Positions 47,071-54,882 of a stretch of 64,000 bases of DNA are shown piece after piece. Position numbers and translations under genes: made by a program. Source of the stretch: Marinobacter persicus (GTDB lineage Bacteria; Pseudomonadota; Gammaproteobacteria; Pseudomonadales; Oleiphilaceae); assembly GCF_900114155.1 (NCBI RefSeq), contig NZ_FOSC01000001.1:310001-374000 (forward strand), written 5' to 3'. The notes beneath the pieces were generated by a model, which ran no database searches, was not told the origin of the DNA, and saw nothing but the letters and a program-made list of their open reading frames with translations. Positions within the stretch are counted from its first letter, which is position 1; each line of letters starts with the position of its first letter.

Positions 47071-47478
47071 ATGAACCTGAACAAACTGCTTGTTTCCGCT
47101 ACCGCATCCCTGGCACTTCTGGCAGCCGCACCCGCCATGGCCCAGCAGGACGGCCAGCAAGACCCGGCCGCTTCAGGGCAGGGTTCCAGCTACAGTGACC
47201 CGGCGGCTTCAGGCGCCCAGGACACCAACTTCAGTGATTCCGAGCTCCAGGATTTCATTCAGGCTCAGGAAGGTGTGATGGAAGTTCGTGAAGACTACAT
47301 CGAACAGATCGAAGCAGCCGATTCCCAGGAAAAGGCTCAGGAACTGCAGATGGAGGCCAATGACAAGATGGTCGAGGTGATTGAAGAGATCGGTATGGAT
47401 ATTCCGACCTACAACTCCATCGCCACCGCCTACAGCAGTGAGCCGGAAGTCCGCGAGCGCATTGACTCCATGATGTAA
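47071..47478 (+). CDS. Secreted DUF4168 protein
   Basis: A 135-residue periplasmic or secreted protein. The signal peptide MNLNKLLVSATASLALLAAA ends at AMA near residue 23. A short Gln/Asp/Ser-rich linker with a repeated YSDPAASG-like phrase follows. A DUF4168-type helical domain then occupies about 48-130 (SDSELQDFIQAQEGVMEVR, MVEVIEEIGMDIPTYNSIA). Function is unknown. ATG 47071 is preferred to ATG 47062 because GGAG then lies 10 nt upstream. It has its own sigma-54 promoter and terminator. Confidence 0.85.
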   Translation: MNLNKLLVSATASLALLAAAPAMAQQDGQQDPAASGQGSSYSDPAASGAQDTNFSDSELQDFIQAQEGVMEVREDYIEQIEAADSQEKAQELQMEANDKMVEVIEEIGMDIPTYNSIATAYSSEPEVRERIDSMM

Positions 47479-47506
47479 GACTACCGGTTTACCGGTAATC
47501 CCCTAG

Positions 47507-47528
47507 CCCCGCTCCGGCGGGGTTTTTT
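47507..47528 (+). terminator. Terminator after the DUF4168 gene
   Basis: CCCCG-CTCCGG-CGGGG hairpin followed by TTTTTT (47523-47528). Confidence 0.9.
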
Positions 47529-47589
47529 ATTTTGTGATACCTTTGCAATCAGATATCCGATTTGCCCGCCGACCGGAGCACTGATTGCC

Positions 47590-48654
47590 ATGCCTAATGT
47601 CCCGAGCCTGTTCTGGCCCGTTCTTGCCGCTGTTATCCTGTTGCTGTCCGGTTGCTCGGATTCGTCAGACTCAGGTTCTGAAACCCAGGCCGGCGCCCCC
47701 GGGTACCCGGAAACCTGGCGGTTCGCACTGGAAGAAATTGAAGGCAGCGTACAACACGCCTATGCCAAGGCATTCCAGACCCGAATCCAGGAAGTGTCGG
47801 ATGGCAACATCGAAGTGGAAGTGTTTCCCTACGGGTCACTGGGCACCTCCACCCAACTGACCGAGCTGACCCGCAACGGTTCGGTTAACCTGGCCTTCGC
47901 CTCGCCCGGGCACCTGGCCAACCAGGTACCGGAAACCGGCCTGTTCAACCTGCATTTTGTATTACCCGAGGATGAAGCACAGACCCGTCGCCTGCTGCAA
48001 AGCCCGGCGTTGCTGGCCGAGTTTGATCAGCCCTACCGCGATGCCGGTCTTCAGCTGCTAAGTCTCGTACCCGAAGGCTGGATGGCCTGGACCGCCAACA
48101 AACCACTGCGCACACCGCAGGACTTCGTGGATCTTCGCATACGCACCATGACCGCCGACATGGCGGCGGCGGCTTACCGGGCCTACGGGGCGCAGCCGGT
48201 CCAGACCCCCTACGCCCAGGTGTACAGTGATCTTCAACTGCATAAAATTCACGCCCAGACCAACCCGGTATTCGCCATCGAGGAAATGGGCTTCCACGAG
48301 GTGCAATCCACGCTGACCCTGCCCCGGGCTTCGCGCTTTATCTCATCGGTCATTGCCAACCCGGCGTGGTTCGAAAGCCTGGATGAGCGCGAACAGGAAT
48401 GGCTGGCCACCACCATTCGTGATCTTTCCGGGAAGGCCTGGGAGATAGAAACGGAACTCAACCGGGACCGCCTGGAGCTGATGGTCGAACGGGGTGACCT
48501 CGAGGTTATTCGCCTGTCAGACGCCGAACGGCAGGCATTCCGTGAGGCCAGCCTGGGCACCCGTGACACCTACATCGAAAAAACCGGCGAACATGGCCGG
48601 GCCCTGCTTGAGCTGGTACTGGCCAGCGAACCGGCAGTCGACACCAGTCAGTAG
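47590..48654 (+). CDS. TRAP transporter substrate-binding lipoprotein (DctP family)
   Basis: A 354-residue solute-binding lipoprotein; LLLSGC puts the lipid Cys at residue 22. The DctP fold is recognisable: FALEEIEGSVQHAYAKAFQ, VEVFPYGSLGTSTQLTE, the conserved Arg segment in VDLRIRTMTADM and YAQVYSDLQLHKIHAQTNPV. No DctQ/DctM membrane subunits are next to it, so it is an orphan binding protein. ATG 47590. It is convergent with the MscS gene. Confidence 0.88.
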   Translation: MPNVPSLFWPVLAAVILLLSGCSDSSDSGSETQAGAPGYPETWRFALEEIEGSVQHAYAKAFQTRIQEVSDGNIEVEVFPYGSLGTSTQLTELTRNGSVNLAFASPGHLANQVPETGLFNLHFVLPEDEAQTRRLLQSPALLAEFDQPYRDAGLQLLSLVPEGWMAWTANKPLRTPQDFVDLRIRTMTADMAAAAYRAYGAQPVQTPYAQVYSDLQLHKIHAQTNPVFAIEEMGFHEVQSTLTLPRASRFISSVIANPAWFESLDEREQEWLATTIRDLSGKAWEIETELNRDRLELMVERGDLEVIRLSDAERQAFREASLGTRDTYIEKTGEHGRALLELVLASEPAVDTSQ

Positions 48655-48663
48655 GCAGGCGGA

Positions 48664-49461
48664 TTATTCCCGCCGGGAACGGCACAACAGTTTCACGCCC
48701 TGCTCATGGCACACTTCCGACGCCCGGGCGGTCAGGTCCGAGATAAAACGCGTCTGGTCCCGGGGCTCGAGCGGATACCCCTTCAGACGATAACGCATCC
48801 CCTCTTCGGTGTCGGTCACCGCCACCACCACCGGCTGGTAGGTGCGGGTCAGCGGGCTGGTATAGATAACGTCCCGGAGCAACGCCTGCATCTGGGCCAC
48901 ATCGTGGTTCGGTTCCAGGAACAACTCGGCCACACACATCAGGTTGTGACTGCCATCGTTGCTGTTGGCCAGCAGGGTGTTCCACAAAACACCGTGGGGA
49001 ACCACAATTACGGTGTCATCCAGGGTGACAATTTCCGCCGCCCGGATACCAATCGAGCGCACTTCGCCGTAGTAGCCATTGACCTCAATCCAGTCACCGG
49101 GCCTGTAAGGCATTTCATACAGCGTCACCAGGCCGGCGATCAGGCTGTTGATGTAATCCTTGAAAGCAAAACCGATGGCCAGCGCCAGGGCGCCAAAAAT
49201 GGCCACCATGTTCTCGAATGACGGTTCCACCAGGATTGGCACGATCAGGATCACCGTCACCACAATGATCAGCAGCCGGGCCAGCGGCACCGTTGCCAGC
49301 AAATAGAGCCTGGGTTTTCCCGACAACTTTTCCGCCAGGGCCGAGGCCAGTTTCTGGATCAGCACAATCAGCACAGACGCAATAACAACCAGCGCAAATG
49401 CTTCCGCTACCGCCACCGAGCTGATGGATTCAAGCGCCTGCTGCAGACCGGATTCGTCCAT
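48664..49461 (-). CDS. MscS-family mechanosensitive channel
   Basis: A 265-residue small-conductance mechanosensitive channel. Three membrane segments (about 15-37, 55-80, 85-110) lead to the pore helix region IFGALALAIGFAFKDYINSLIAG. The beta domain has RPGDWIEVNGYYGEVRSIGIRAAEIVTLDDTVIVVPHG, split here by position only. The soluble vestibule ends at VCHEQGVKLL. It protects against hypo-osmotic shock. It starts 3 nt after the stop of the winged-helix-like gene, indicating coupled translation. Confidence 0.92.
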   Translation of the reverse strand: MDESGLQQALESISSVAVAEAFALVVIASVLIVLIQKLASALAEKLSGKPRLYLLATVPLARLLIIVVTVILIVPILVEPSFENMVAIFGALALAIGFAFKDYINSLIAGLVTLYEMPYRPGDWIEVNGYYGEVRSIGIRAAEIVTLDDTVIVVPHGVLWNTLLANSNDGSHNLMCVAELFLEPNHDVAQMQALLRDVIYTSPLTRTYQPVVVAVTDTEEGMRYRLKGYPLEPRDQTRFISDLTARASEVCHEQGVKLLCRSRRE

Positions 49462-49464
49462 AAC

Positions 49465-50694
49465 CTACTCTCCAAACCCGTCCGCCGGATAACCGCGCGA
49501 CAACAGGTACTTGCGCACCGCCGGATAGCCCAGCGGCGTGACATGAAAATACGTTCCGGTGTCCACCACCGTCACCAGTTCGGCACGCTGGCAGCGGCCC
49601 AGGGTAAGGTCGACCTCCCGGTGCGAGAGCCCGGTCACCAACGCCAGTTGCTCCTCGCTCAGACCTTCGTGCAGCAGCAGGGCATGCAGAACGTGGCTGG
49701 AATGCCGCCCCACGCTTTGCGGCACCGCCGGCAGGCTCAACTGGTCCAGCGGCGCCACCCAACAACCCGGCCCGGACGACGTAACAGCCTCAAGGTCGCC
49801 TTCGCTCTTCACATCATCACCTTCCGATTCAGCTTCTGGCCGCGCCCGCAAGGCCCGCCGCCAGATGGCCAGGGCAACGCCCGGGTTCCCCCGGGCCAGG
49901 CTCGCCAGGTCCTGGGCGAAACTGCTGTATTTGATTTGTCCGGCCTGCTCCGGCGCCGGCAGCACATACAGGCCATCATGGGTCATCCTGACGGTCAGCG
50001 ACTGGCCTGTTTGCGACCGGGCCAGATGATCCAGCCAACGTACCAGTCGCTCTCCATCCAGTGGGGCCGGCGTAACCGGAGCAACAGGAAGCTCGGGCAG
50101 ATAATTGGCCCAGAACTGCCAACACCAACTGGAACACCCGATCAAGCCAGTACCGGCCTTATCCGAGGCCAGCAGGGCAAACAACTCTTTTAACAGGGAC
50201 AGCCCGGAGCGATGACGCAACCAGAAATCCGCCAGTTCAGGGATCACCCAATGGTCGCCTGACAGCTGCCGTTGCCACCAGCTGCGTGCGTCCTGTTCCG
50301 AAAGCAGCAGGTGATCCGGCGGTGTGATCACCCGGCGCCCACTGGCAGCCAGGGAGCGGGCCAGGCCGGAAAATGGCGGCACAACCAGAAAAGGCACAGA
50401 CCGGCCCCGCAGGGCTTCACGGGTTTCAAGCTGCGCCAGAATTGCCCGGGTGACTTCGGCGGCATCGGGCGGGGGTGCATATTGGCGGAGCCGGTCAGGG
50501 GTCAACAAAGGCAGGTCATCGAGGCTGCGAAAGGCCTGTTCTTCCGGATGAATGCTGGCCCGCAGCTGGTCCAGAATATCCCTGACGCCCGTGCGCAGGG
50601 TTTTGCGGATGGATGTCTCCGGCGCCTGCCATTGCTCCAATGCAATCAACCCGCCGGGCAGGCAGGGATGTTCCTGATCGGTTTCCGTACTCAA
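49465..50694 (-). CDS. Uncharacterised protein coupled to MscS (winged-helix-like C-terminus)
   Basis: A 409-residue protein I do not recognise. It starts at TTG 50694 (as M-STETDQEHPCLPGG): AGGAG lies 8 nt upstream, while the long frame further upstream is the shadow of rlmJ. The middle (about 90-240) has alternating strand/helix patches (VPFLVVPPFSGLARSLAAS, GTGLIGCSSWCWQFWANYLP) that resemble parts of a P-loop ATPase without a Walker A motif. The end (about 335-405) looks like a winged helix: LLLHEGLSEEQLALVTGLSH then YFHVTPLGYPAVRKYLLSRG. The 3-nt gap to MscS suggests a joint role. Confidence 0.65.
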   Translation of the reverse strand: MSTETDQEHPCLPGGLIALEQWQAPETSIRKTLRTGVRDILDQLRASIHPEEQAFRSLDDLPLLTPDRLRQYAPPPDAAEVTRAILAQLETREALRGRSVPFLVVPPFSGLARSLAASGRRVITPPDHLLLSEQDARSWWQRQLSGDHWVIPELADFWLRHRSGLSLLKELFALLASDKAGTGLIGCSSWCWQFWANYLPELPVAPVTPAPLDGERLVRWLDHLARSQTGQSLTVRMTHDGLYVLPAPEQAGQIKYSSFAQDLASLARGNPGVALAIWRRALRARPEAESEGDDVKSEGDLEAVTSSGPGCWVAPLDQLSLPAVPQSVGRHSSHVLHALLLHEGLSEEQLALVTGLSHREVDLTLGRCQRAELVTVVDTGTYFHVTPLGYPAVRKYLLSRGYPADGFGE

Positions 50695-50713
50695 TGGCGT
50701 GACTCCTGAGAGG

Positions 50714-51556
50714 TTATTCGGGCACCAGCCAGTCCATGCTGGCCGACAGCCCCAGCCGCCGGGGCCCCTTGAGATCGTCCAGCATCGCGGCGAAGCGCTG
50801 GTCAAAACCCCAGGGTGGATTGACCACCAGCATGCCGGACCCAACCATGCCGCGCTCTGGCGGACTCTCAAGGCGCACCTCGCTGCGCAGTATCTTGCGA
50901 ACGGGACCTTCGGCCAGCGTATCCAGCAACGGCTGTTCCAGCCCGTTCGCCATGACCGGATACCAGACAAGATAGACCCCGTGACGGCACTTCTGCCAGG
51001 CCTTCACCAATGTGTCGGCCACGGCCCGGTAGTCGTTTTTGATTTCATAGGAAGGATCAATCAGGGTCAGCAGCCTTGGCTGCGCTGGTGGCAGGCTCCT
51101 GAGCAGGCCCTTCAGGCCATCCTCACAACGCACCCTGACACCGGCCCGGGTGGCCCACTTCTCCAGCGCCCGGCCCTCGGATGGATGCAGCTCAAAGGCG
51201 GTTACCGAATCCCCGGGCCGGGAAAAATGAGCAAGCCAGGCCGGTGATCCCGGGTAATCCTCCAGCGGCCCGCCACCATTCCGGTTGTGGGCCTGGAGCA
51301 CACTCAACATGGATTGCCAGTCAGGTGACTGCAAGGACTGTCGTTCAGACCAGAGCCGCTGCACACCGAGGTCCGATTCGGCGGTTTTTCGGGCCCGGTC
51401 ACCGGCCAGGTCATACAGGGCACTGCCGGCGTGGGTGTCAAAACAGGCAATGGCCGATTTCTTGGCCTGCATCATCGCAAGCACCAGTATCAGCGCGGCG
51501 TGTTTCTGCACATCAGCAAAATTGCCGGCGTGAAAGGCGTGAAGGTAACTCAGCAT
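50714..51556 (-). CDS. rlmJ: 23S rRNA (adenine2030-N6)-methyltransferase RlmJ
   Basis: A 280-residue SAM-dependent methyltransferase that modifies A2030 of 23S rRNA. The N-terminal MLSYLHAFHAGNFADVQKHA is diagnostic. The catalytic motif is DPSYEIK (DPPY-like), and GSGMLVVNPPWGFD is the second conserved block. Adjacent YPGSPAWLA matches the SAM-site region. It is 19 nt upstream of the MscS-linked gene on the same strand. Confidence 0.94.
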   Translation of the reverse strand: MLSYLHAFHAGNFADVQKHAALILVLAMMQAKKSAIACFDTHAGSALYDLAGDRARKTAESDLGVQRLWSERQSLQSPDWQSMLSVLQAHNRNGGGPLEDYPGSPAWLAHFSRPGDSVTAFELHPSEGRALEKWATRAGVRVRCEDGLKGLLRSLPPAQPRLLTLIDPSYEIKNDYRAVADTLVKAWQKCRHGVYLVWYPVMANGLEQPLLDTLAEGPVRKILRSEVRLESPPERGMVGSGMLVVNPPWGFDQRFAAMLDDLKGPRRLGLSASMDWLVPE

Positions 51557-51644
51557 AACGGGCTCCTGGCATCAGGGGCCTATTAAGCCGGACTCCGCCG
51601 TTCCTGACAACCAGCCGGCACCGGAAGGCCGATATCCTCACCGA

Positions 51645-51803
51645 TCAGTCAGCGGCCTGGCCGCCCGGGGCACCAACATCATGACCTCGCCGCTTCCGAC
51701 GTTTACCTCCGGCTCGCGTGCTCCTTGTCGACCGCTGCAGGGACTGCCAGGCGGCAAACACACTGCGGGGCGAACCGGCCAGATGGATGACTGAATCACT
51801 CAT
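51645..51803 (-). CDS. Small basic protein, Fur-box-linked
   Basis: A 52-residue ORF starting at ATG 51803 with an ideal GGAGG ribosome site. It reads MSDSVIHLAGSPRSVFAAWQ and continues with an Arg/Lys-rich centre (TRAGGKRRKRRGHD) to GGQAAD. A promoter-like TTGCAA-N16-TAGTTT lies on the minus strand, with its -35 overlapping the Fur-like box. I do not recognise a family. The ribosome site and promoter placement are the reasons to call it. Confidence 0.5.
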   Translation of the reverse strand: MSDSVIHLAGSPRSVFAAWQSLQRSTRSTRAGGKRRKRRGHDVGAPGGQAAD

Positions 51804-51861
51804 GGGACTTCCTCCGTTACATCACCACAATGACCAGAAACTAGCACGCACAAACGCTTTT

Positions 51862-51880
51862 GCAAATCATTCTCATTAAA
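51862..51880. promoter_or_regulatory. Fur-like operator between the small ORF and the imelysin gene
   Basis: GCAAATCATTCTCATTAAA; its reverse complement carries AATGAGAATGATT and matches 13 of 19 positions of the classical Fur box. A further A/T-rich stretch (AATATTTATCATTA) near 51962-51975 might be a second, weaker site. It fits an imelysin iron locus. Confidence 0.7.
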
Positions 51881-52002
51881 TTCTATAATTTTTTACCCCT
51901 GATTTGTCGGAAATCAATTCCACTTGCACAGCAGGGGTATTACAAGCAGAATACAAACGCTAATATTTATCATTACCATGAAAATCAAGAATGGAGTCTC
52001 CA

Positions 52003-53304
52003 ATGACCAACCCGTTTCGCCCCGCGCCGCTGACGCTGGCCATCACTACTGCCACCATTCTGGCTGCAGGCTGCGCTCAGTCGCCCTCCTCGGCCCAGAA
52101 CACACAACCGGCCACCAGGGCCAACGTTGTTGAGCACTACGCGGGCCTGGCCCATGCCAACTATGAAGATGCCCTGATCACCGCCCGGGCCCTGGACGAA
52201 GCCACCGACCAGCTGATCGCCAACCCCACCGATGCGAACCTGCAGGCCGCCAAGGAAGCCTGGCTGGCGGCCCGGGTGCCGTACCAGCAGAGCGAGGTAT
52301 TCCGTTTTGGCAACGCCATCGTGGATGACTGGGAAGGTCAGCTGAACGCCTGGCCGCTGGACGAGGGCCTTATCGACTACGTCAAGCCGGACGAGTACCA
52401 GCACGAAATGGGCAACGCCGGCGCCACCGCCAACATTATTGCCAGCAACAGCGTTACGGTGGGCGGCGAAACCCTGGACGTGTCCACCCTGAGCCCGCAG
52501 CTGCTGGCCGACCTGAACGAAGTGGGCGGTTCCGAGGCCAACGTGGCCACCGGTTACCACGCCATCGAGTTCCTGCTCTGGGGCCAGGACCTGCACGGCT
52601 TTGACGCCGGCGCCGGCGAACGCCCGGTGACCGACTACGCCACCGGCGCGGACTGCACCAATGGCAATTGCGAGCGTCGTGGCGAGTATCTGGACGCGGT
52701 CACCGATCTGCTGGTGACCGACCTGGAGTGGATGGTGGCCCAGTGGGCGCCGGGCAAAGACGGCAACTATCGTGACCAGCTGACAGCGGCTGACGCCAGC
52801 CAGGGCATCCAGAAAATGCTGTTCGGCATGGGCTCCCTGTCACTGGGCGAGCTGGCCGGTGAGCGCATGAAAGTGGCTCTGGAAGCCAACTCCTACGAGG
52901 ACGAGCACGACTGCTTCAGCGACAACACCCACAACTCCCATTACTACAATGGCCAGGGCATCCAGAACGTCTACACCGGTACCTACCGTCGCGTGGATGG
53001 TTCCCTGGTAACCGGCCCGTCCCTGTCTGATCTGGTGGAACAGGCCAACCCGGAACTGGACGCACGCCTGAACAGCCAGCTGGACGCCTCCATGGCCGCA
53101 TTGCAAAAAATGAAAGCCCGCGCGGAAAGCAGTCAGGACCCAATGGCCTTCGATGAAATGATCGGGCCGGGCAACGCCGAAGGTGAGCAGATCATCACCA
53201 ACAGCATCATGGCCCTGGTTGAGCAGACCGGCTCCATCGAGCAGGCCGCCCATGAGCTGGGCATCGCAGCCCTGTCTCCGGATGATGCCGGCCACGCGTT
53301 CTAA
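52003..53304 (+). CDS. Imelysin-family iron-regulated lipoprotein
   Basis: A 433-residue imelysin/IrpA-like protein. ATILAAGC gives a lipobox with Cys at residue 24. The imelysin fold contains the conserved GYHAIEFLLWGQD motif (HxxE) in the middle and a second helical half ending in EQAAHELGIAAL. Imelysins are envelope proteins induced by iron limitation; the molecular role is unsettled. ATG 52003 is chosen over 51991 because GGAG sits 6 nt upstream. It heads a four-gene plus-strand cluster with a Fur-like box. Confidence 0.93.
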   Translation: MTNPFRPAPLTLAITTATILAAGCAQSPSSAQNTQPATRANVVEHYAGLAHANYEDALITARALDEATDQLIANPTDANLQAAKEAWLAARVPYQQSEVFRFGNAIVDDWEGQLNAWPLDEGLIDYVKPDEYQHEMGNAGATANIIASNSVTVGGETLDVSTLSPQLLADLNEVGGSEANVATGYHAIEFLLWGQDLHGFDAGAGERPVTDYATGADCTNGNCERRGEYLDAVTDLLVTDLEWMVAQWAPGKDGNYRDQLTAADASQGIQKMLFGMGSLSLGELAGERMKVALEANSYEDEHDCFSDNTHNSHYYNGQGIQNVYTGTYRRVDGSLVTGPSLSDLVEQANPELDARLNSQLDASMAALQKMKARAESSQDPMAFDEMIGPGNAEGEQIITNSIMALVEQTGSIEQAAHELGIAALSPDDAGHAF

Positions 53305-53323
53305 AAGCTGACATCAGCAATAT

Positions 53324-53357
53324 CAGGCTACCGGGCCCCATGGTTCCCGGTAGCCTG
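53324..53357 (+). terminator. Stem-loop after the imelysin gene
   Basis: CAGGCTACCGGG (53324-53335) pairs perfectly with CCCGGTAGCCTG (53346-53357) around a 10-nt loop. No T-run follows, so it may be an mRNA-stabilising or attenuating hairpin rather than a full terminator. Confidence 0.6.
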
Positions 53358-53368
53358 AGCACCGGAAC

Positions 53369-53435
53369 AAGCCATGGAAAGTCCACCCATAGCAAAACCT
53401 GATAAAAGAACGGGCGGGTTGCCTTTCCATGGCTT
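53369..53435. repeat. Inverted repeat related to palindromic-element arms
   Basis: AAGCCATGGAAAG (53369-53381) pairs with CTTTCCATGGCTT (53423-53435), and CCACCC/GGGCGGG pairing extends it inward. The right half (GGGCGGGTTGCCTTTCC) resembles the left arms of copies 2 and 3, but the two arms are in swapped order and there is no GGA-hairpin core. It may be a relic of two elements, or an unrelated attenuator between the imelysin and dihaem genes. Confidence 0.5.
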
Positions 53436-53463
53436 ATTCATTTGCATGGCGAGTACTTAATAA

Positions 53464-54873
53464 ATGAAACCACAGCTATTCATTTCCGCCCTTGCGCTGA
53501 GCGCGCTTTCCGGCGCGGTCCACGCCGACACCCACGCCGGTTACCCGATACAGACCACCCCCCAAACCGGCGGCGAGGGCACGGTGGAGCAATCCGACAC
53601 CAACGCCTATTCCAGGCCCCAGGGCAACCTGTCCATGACCAAGCGGCTCGACTTCAGCGTAGGCAACAGTTTCTTCCGCAACCCCTGGGTGGAAGCACCG
53701 GCCAGCACCGACGCACGGGACGGCCTGGGCCCACTGTTCAACACCAATTCCTGCCAGGGCTGCCATATCAAGGACGGCCGGGGCCACCCACCGGCCATTG
53801 ACCAGCCACCGGTGTCGCTTTTCCTGCGCCTGGCCGTTCCGGCAGACCCGGAGGCAGACGAGAAACTGCTGCGCACCCATGGCTTCAAGCCCGCGCCGGT
53901 GTATGGCAGCCAGTTGCAAACCGCAGCCCTGCCGGCCGCAAAACCGGAAGCCGACCTGCGGATTGAGTGGCAAACCGTCATCGATACCCTCGCCGACGGC
54001 ACCGAGGTGGAACTGCGCAAACCGATCTATCACATTGAAAATCCCAACTACGGCCCCCTGCCCGAAGACCTTCTGACCTCCCCACGGGTGGCTCCACCGG
54101 TGATCGGCATGGGTCTGCTGGAAGCCATTCCCCAGGAAGACCTGGAAGCCAGGGTCGACCCGGAAGACCGTGATGGCGATGGCATTTCCGGTAAACAGAA
54201 CCAGGTCTGGGATCTGGTCGCCGAAAAGACGGTGCCGGGCCGCTTTGGCTGGAAGGCCGCCGAGCCCAATGTGCACCAGCAGAACATGGGCGCCTTCGCC
54301 GGTGACATGGGGCTGACTTCATCGGTCAAGCCCGCCACCGATTGCACCCCGGCCCAGAACTGCGAACAATTTACCCACGGCGGGGAGCCGGAAGTGAGCG
54401 ACAAGGTGGCCGATTTTGTCACCTTCTACGCCAAGACCCTGGCCGTGCCCGGTCGCCGGAACATGGGAGCCAGATCCGTGAGACACGGAGCGGAGCTGTT
54501 CAACGAAACCGGCTGCGCCGCCTGCCACACGCCCCGCCACCAGACCGGCGAGGTGGCGGACCGGCCGGATTTGAGCAACCAGACCATCTGGCCCTATACC
54601 GACCTGTTGCTGCACGATATGGGCCCGGCGCTGGCCGACGGCCGCGATGAATTCCTGGCCAACGGCAATGAGTGGCGCACACCGCCGCTCTGGGGCATCG
54701 GTTTGGCCCAAGTGGTCAACCCGCAAGCCGGATTCCTGCACGATGGCCGTGCCCGCACCCTGGAAGAGGCCATCCTCTGGCACGGCGGCGAAGCCCGGCC
54801 CGCCGCGGATCGATACCGCCAGATGCCGGCCGACGACCGCCAGGCGCTGCTTGATTTCCTGAACTCACTGTAA
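53464..54873 (+). CDS. Dihaem oxidoreductase of the imelysin locus (DUF1111)
   Basis: A 469-residue periplasmic c-type cytochrome with a signal peptide (to about residue 21, VHA). Two haem-binding CxxCH motifs are visible: NSCQGCHIKDG near 98 and CAACHTPRH near 350. The family is called dihaem (thiol) oxidoreductase and is regularly found beside imelysin genes in iron loci. Its partners are the imelysins on both sides. ATG 53464; 160 nt after the first imelysin gene and 9 nt before the second. Confidence 0.92.
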   Translation: MKPQLFISALALSALSGAVHADTHAGYPIQTTPQTGGEGTVEQSDTNAYSRPQGNLSMTKRLDFSVGNSFFRNPWVEAPASTDARDGLGPLFNTNSCQGCHIKDGRGHPPAIDQPPVSLFLRLAVPADPEADEKLLRTHGFKPAPVYGSQLQTAALPAAKPEADLRIEWQTVIDTLADGTEVELRKPIYHIENPNYGPLPEDLLTSPRVAPPVIGMGLLEAIPQEDLEARVDPEDRDGDGISGKQNQVWDLVAEKTVPGRFGWKAAEPNVHQQNMGAFAGDMGLTSSVKPATDCTPAQNCEQFTHGGEPEVSDKVADFVTFYAKTLAVPGRRNMGARSVRHGAELFNETGCAACHTPRHQTGEVADRPDLSNQTIWPYTDLLLHDMGPALADGRDEFLANGNEWRTPPLWGIGLAQVVNPQAGFLHDGRARTLEEAILWHGGEARPAADRYRQMPADDRQALLDFLNSL

Positions 54874-54882
54874 GGACAAAAG

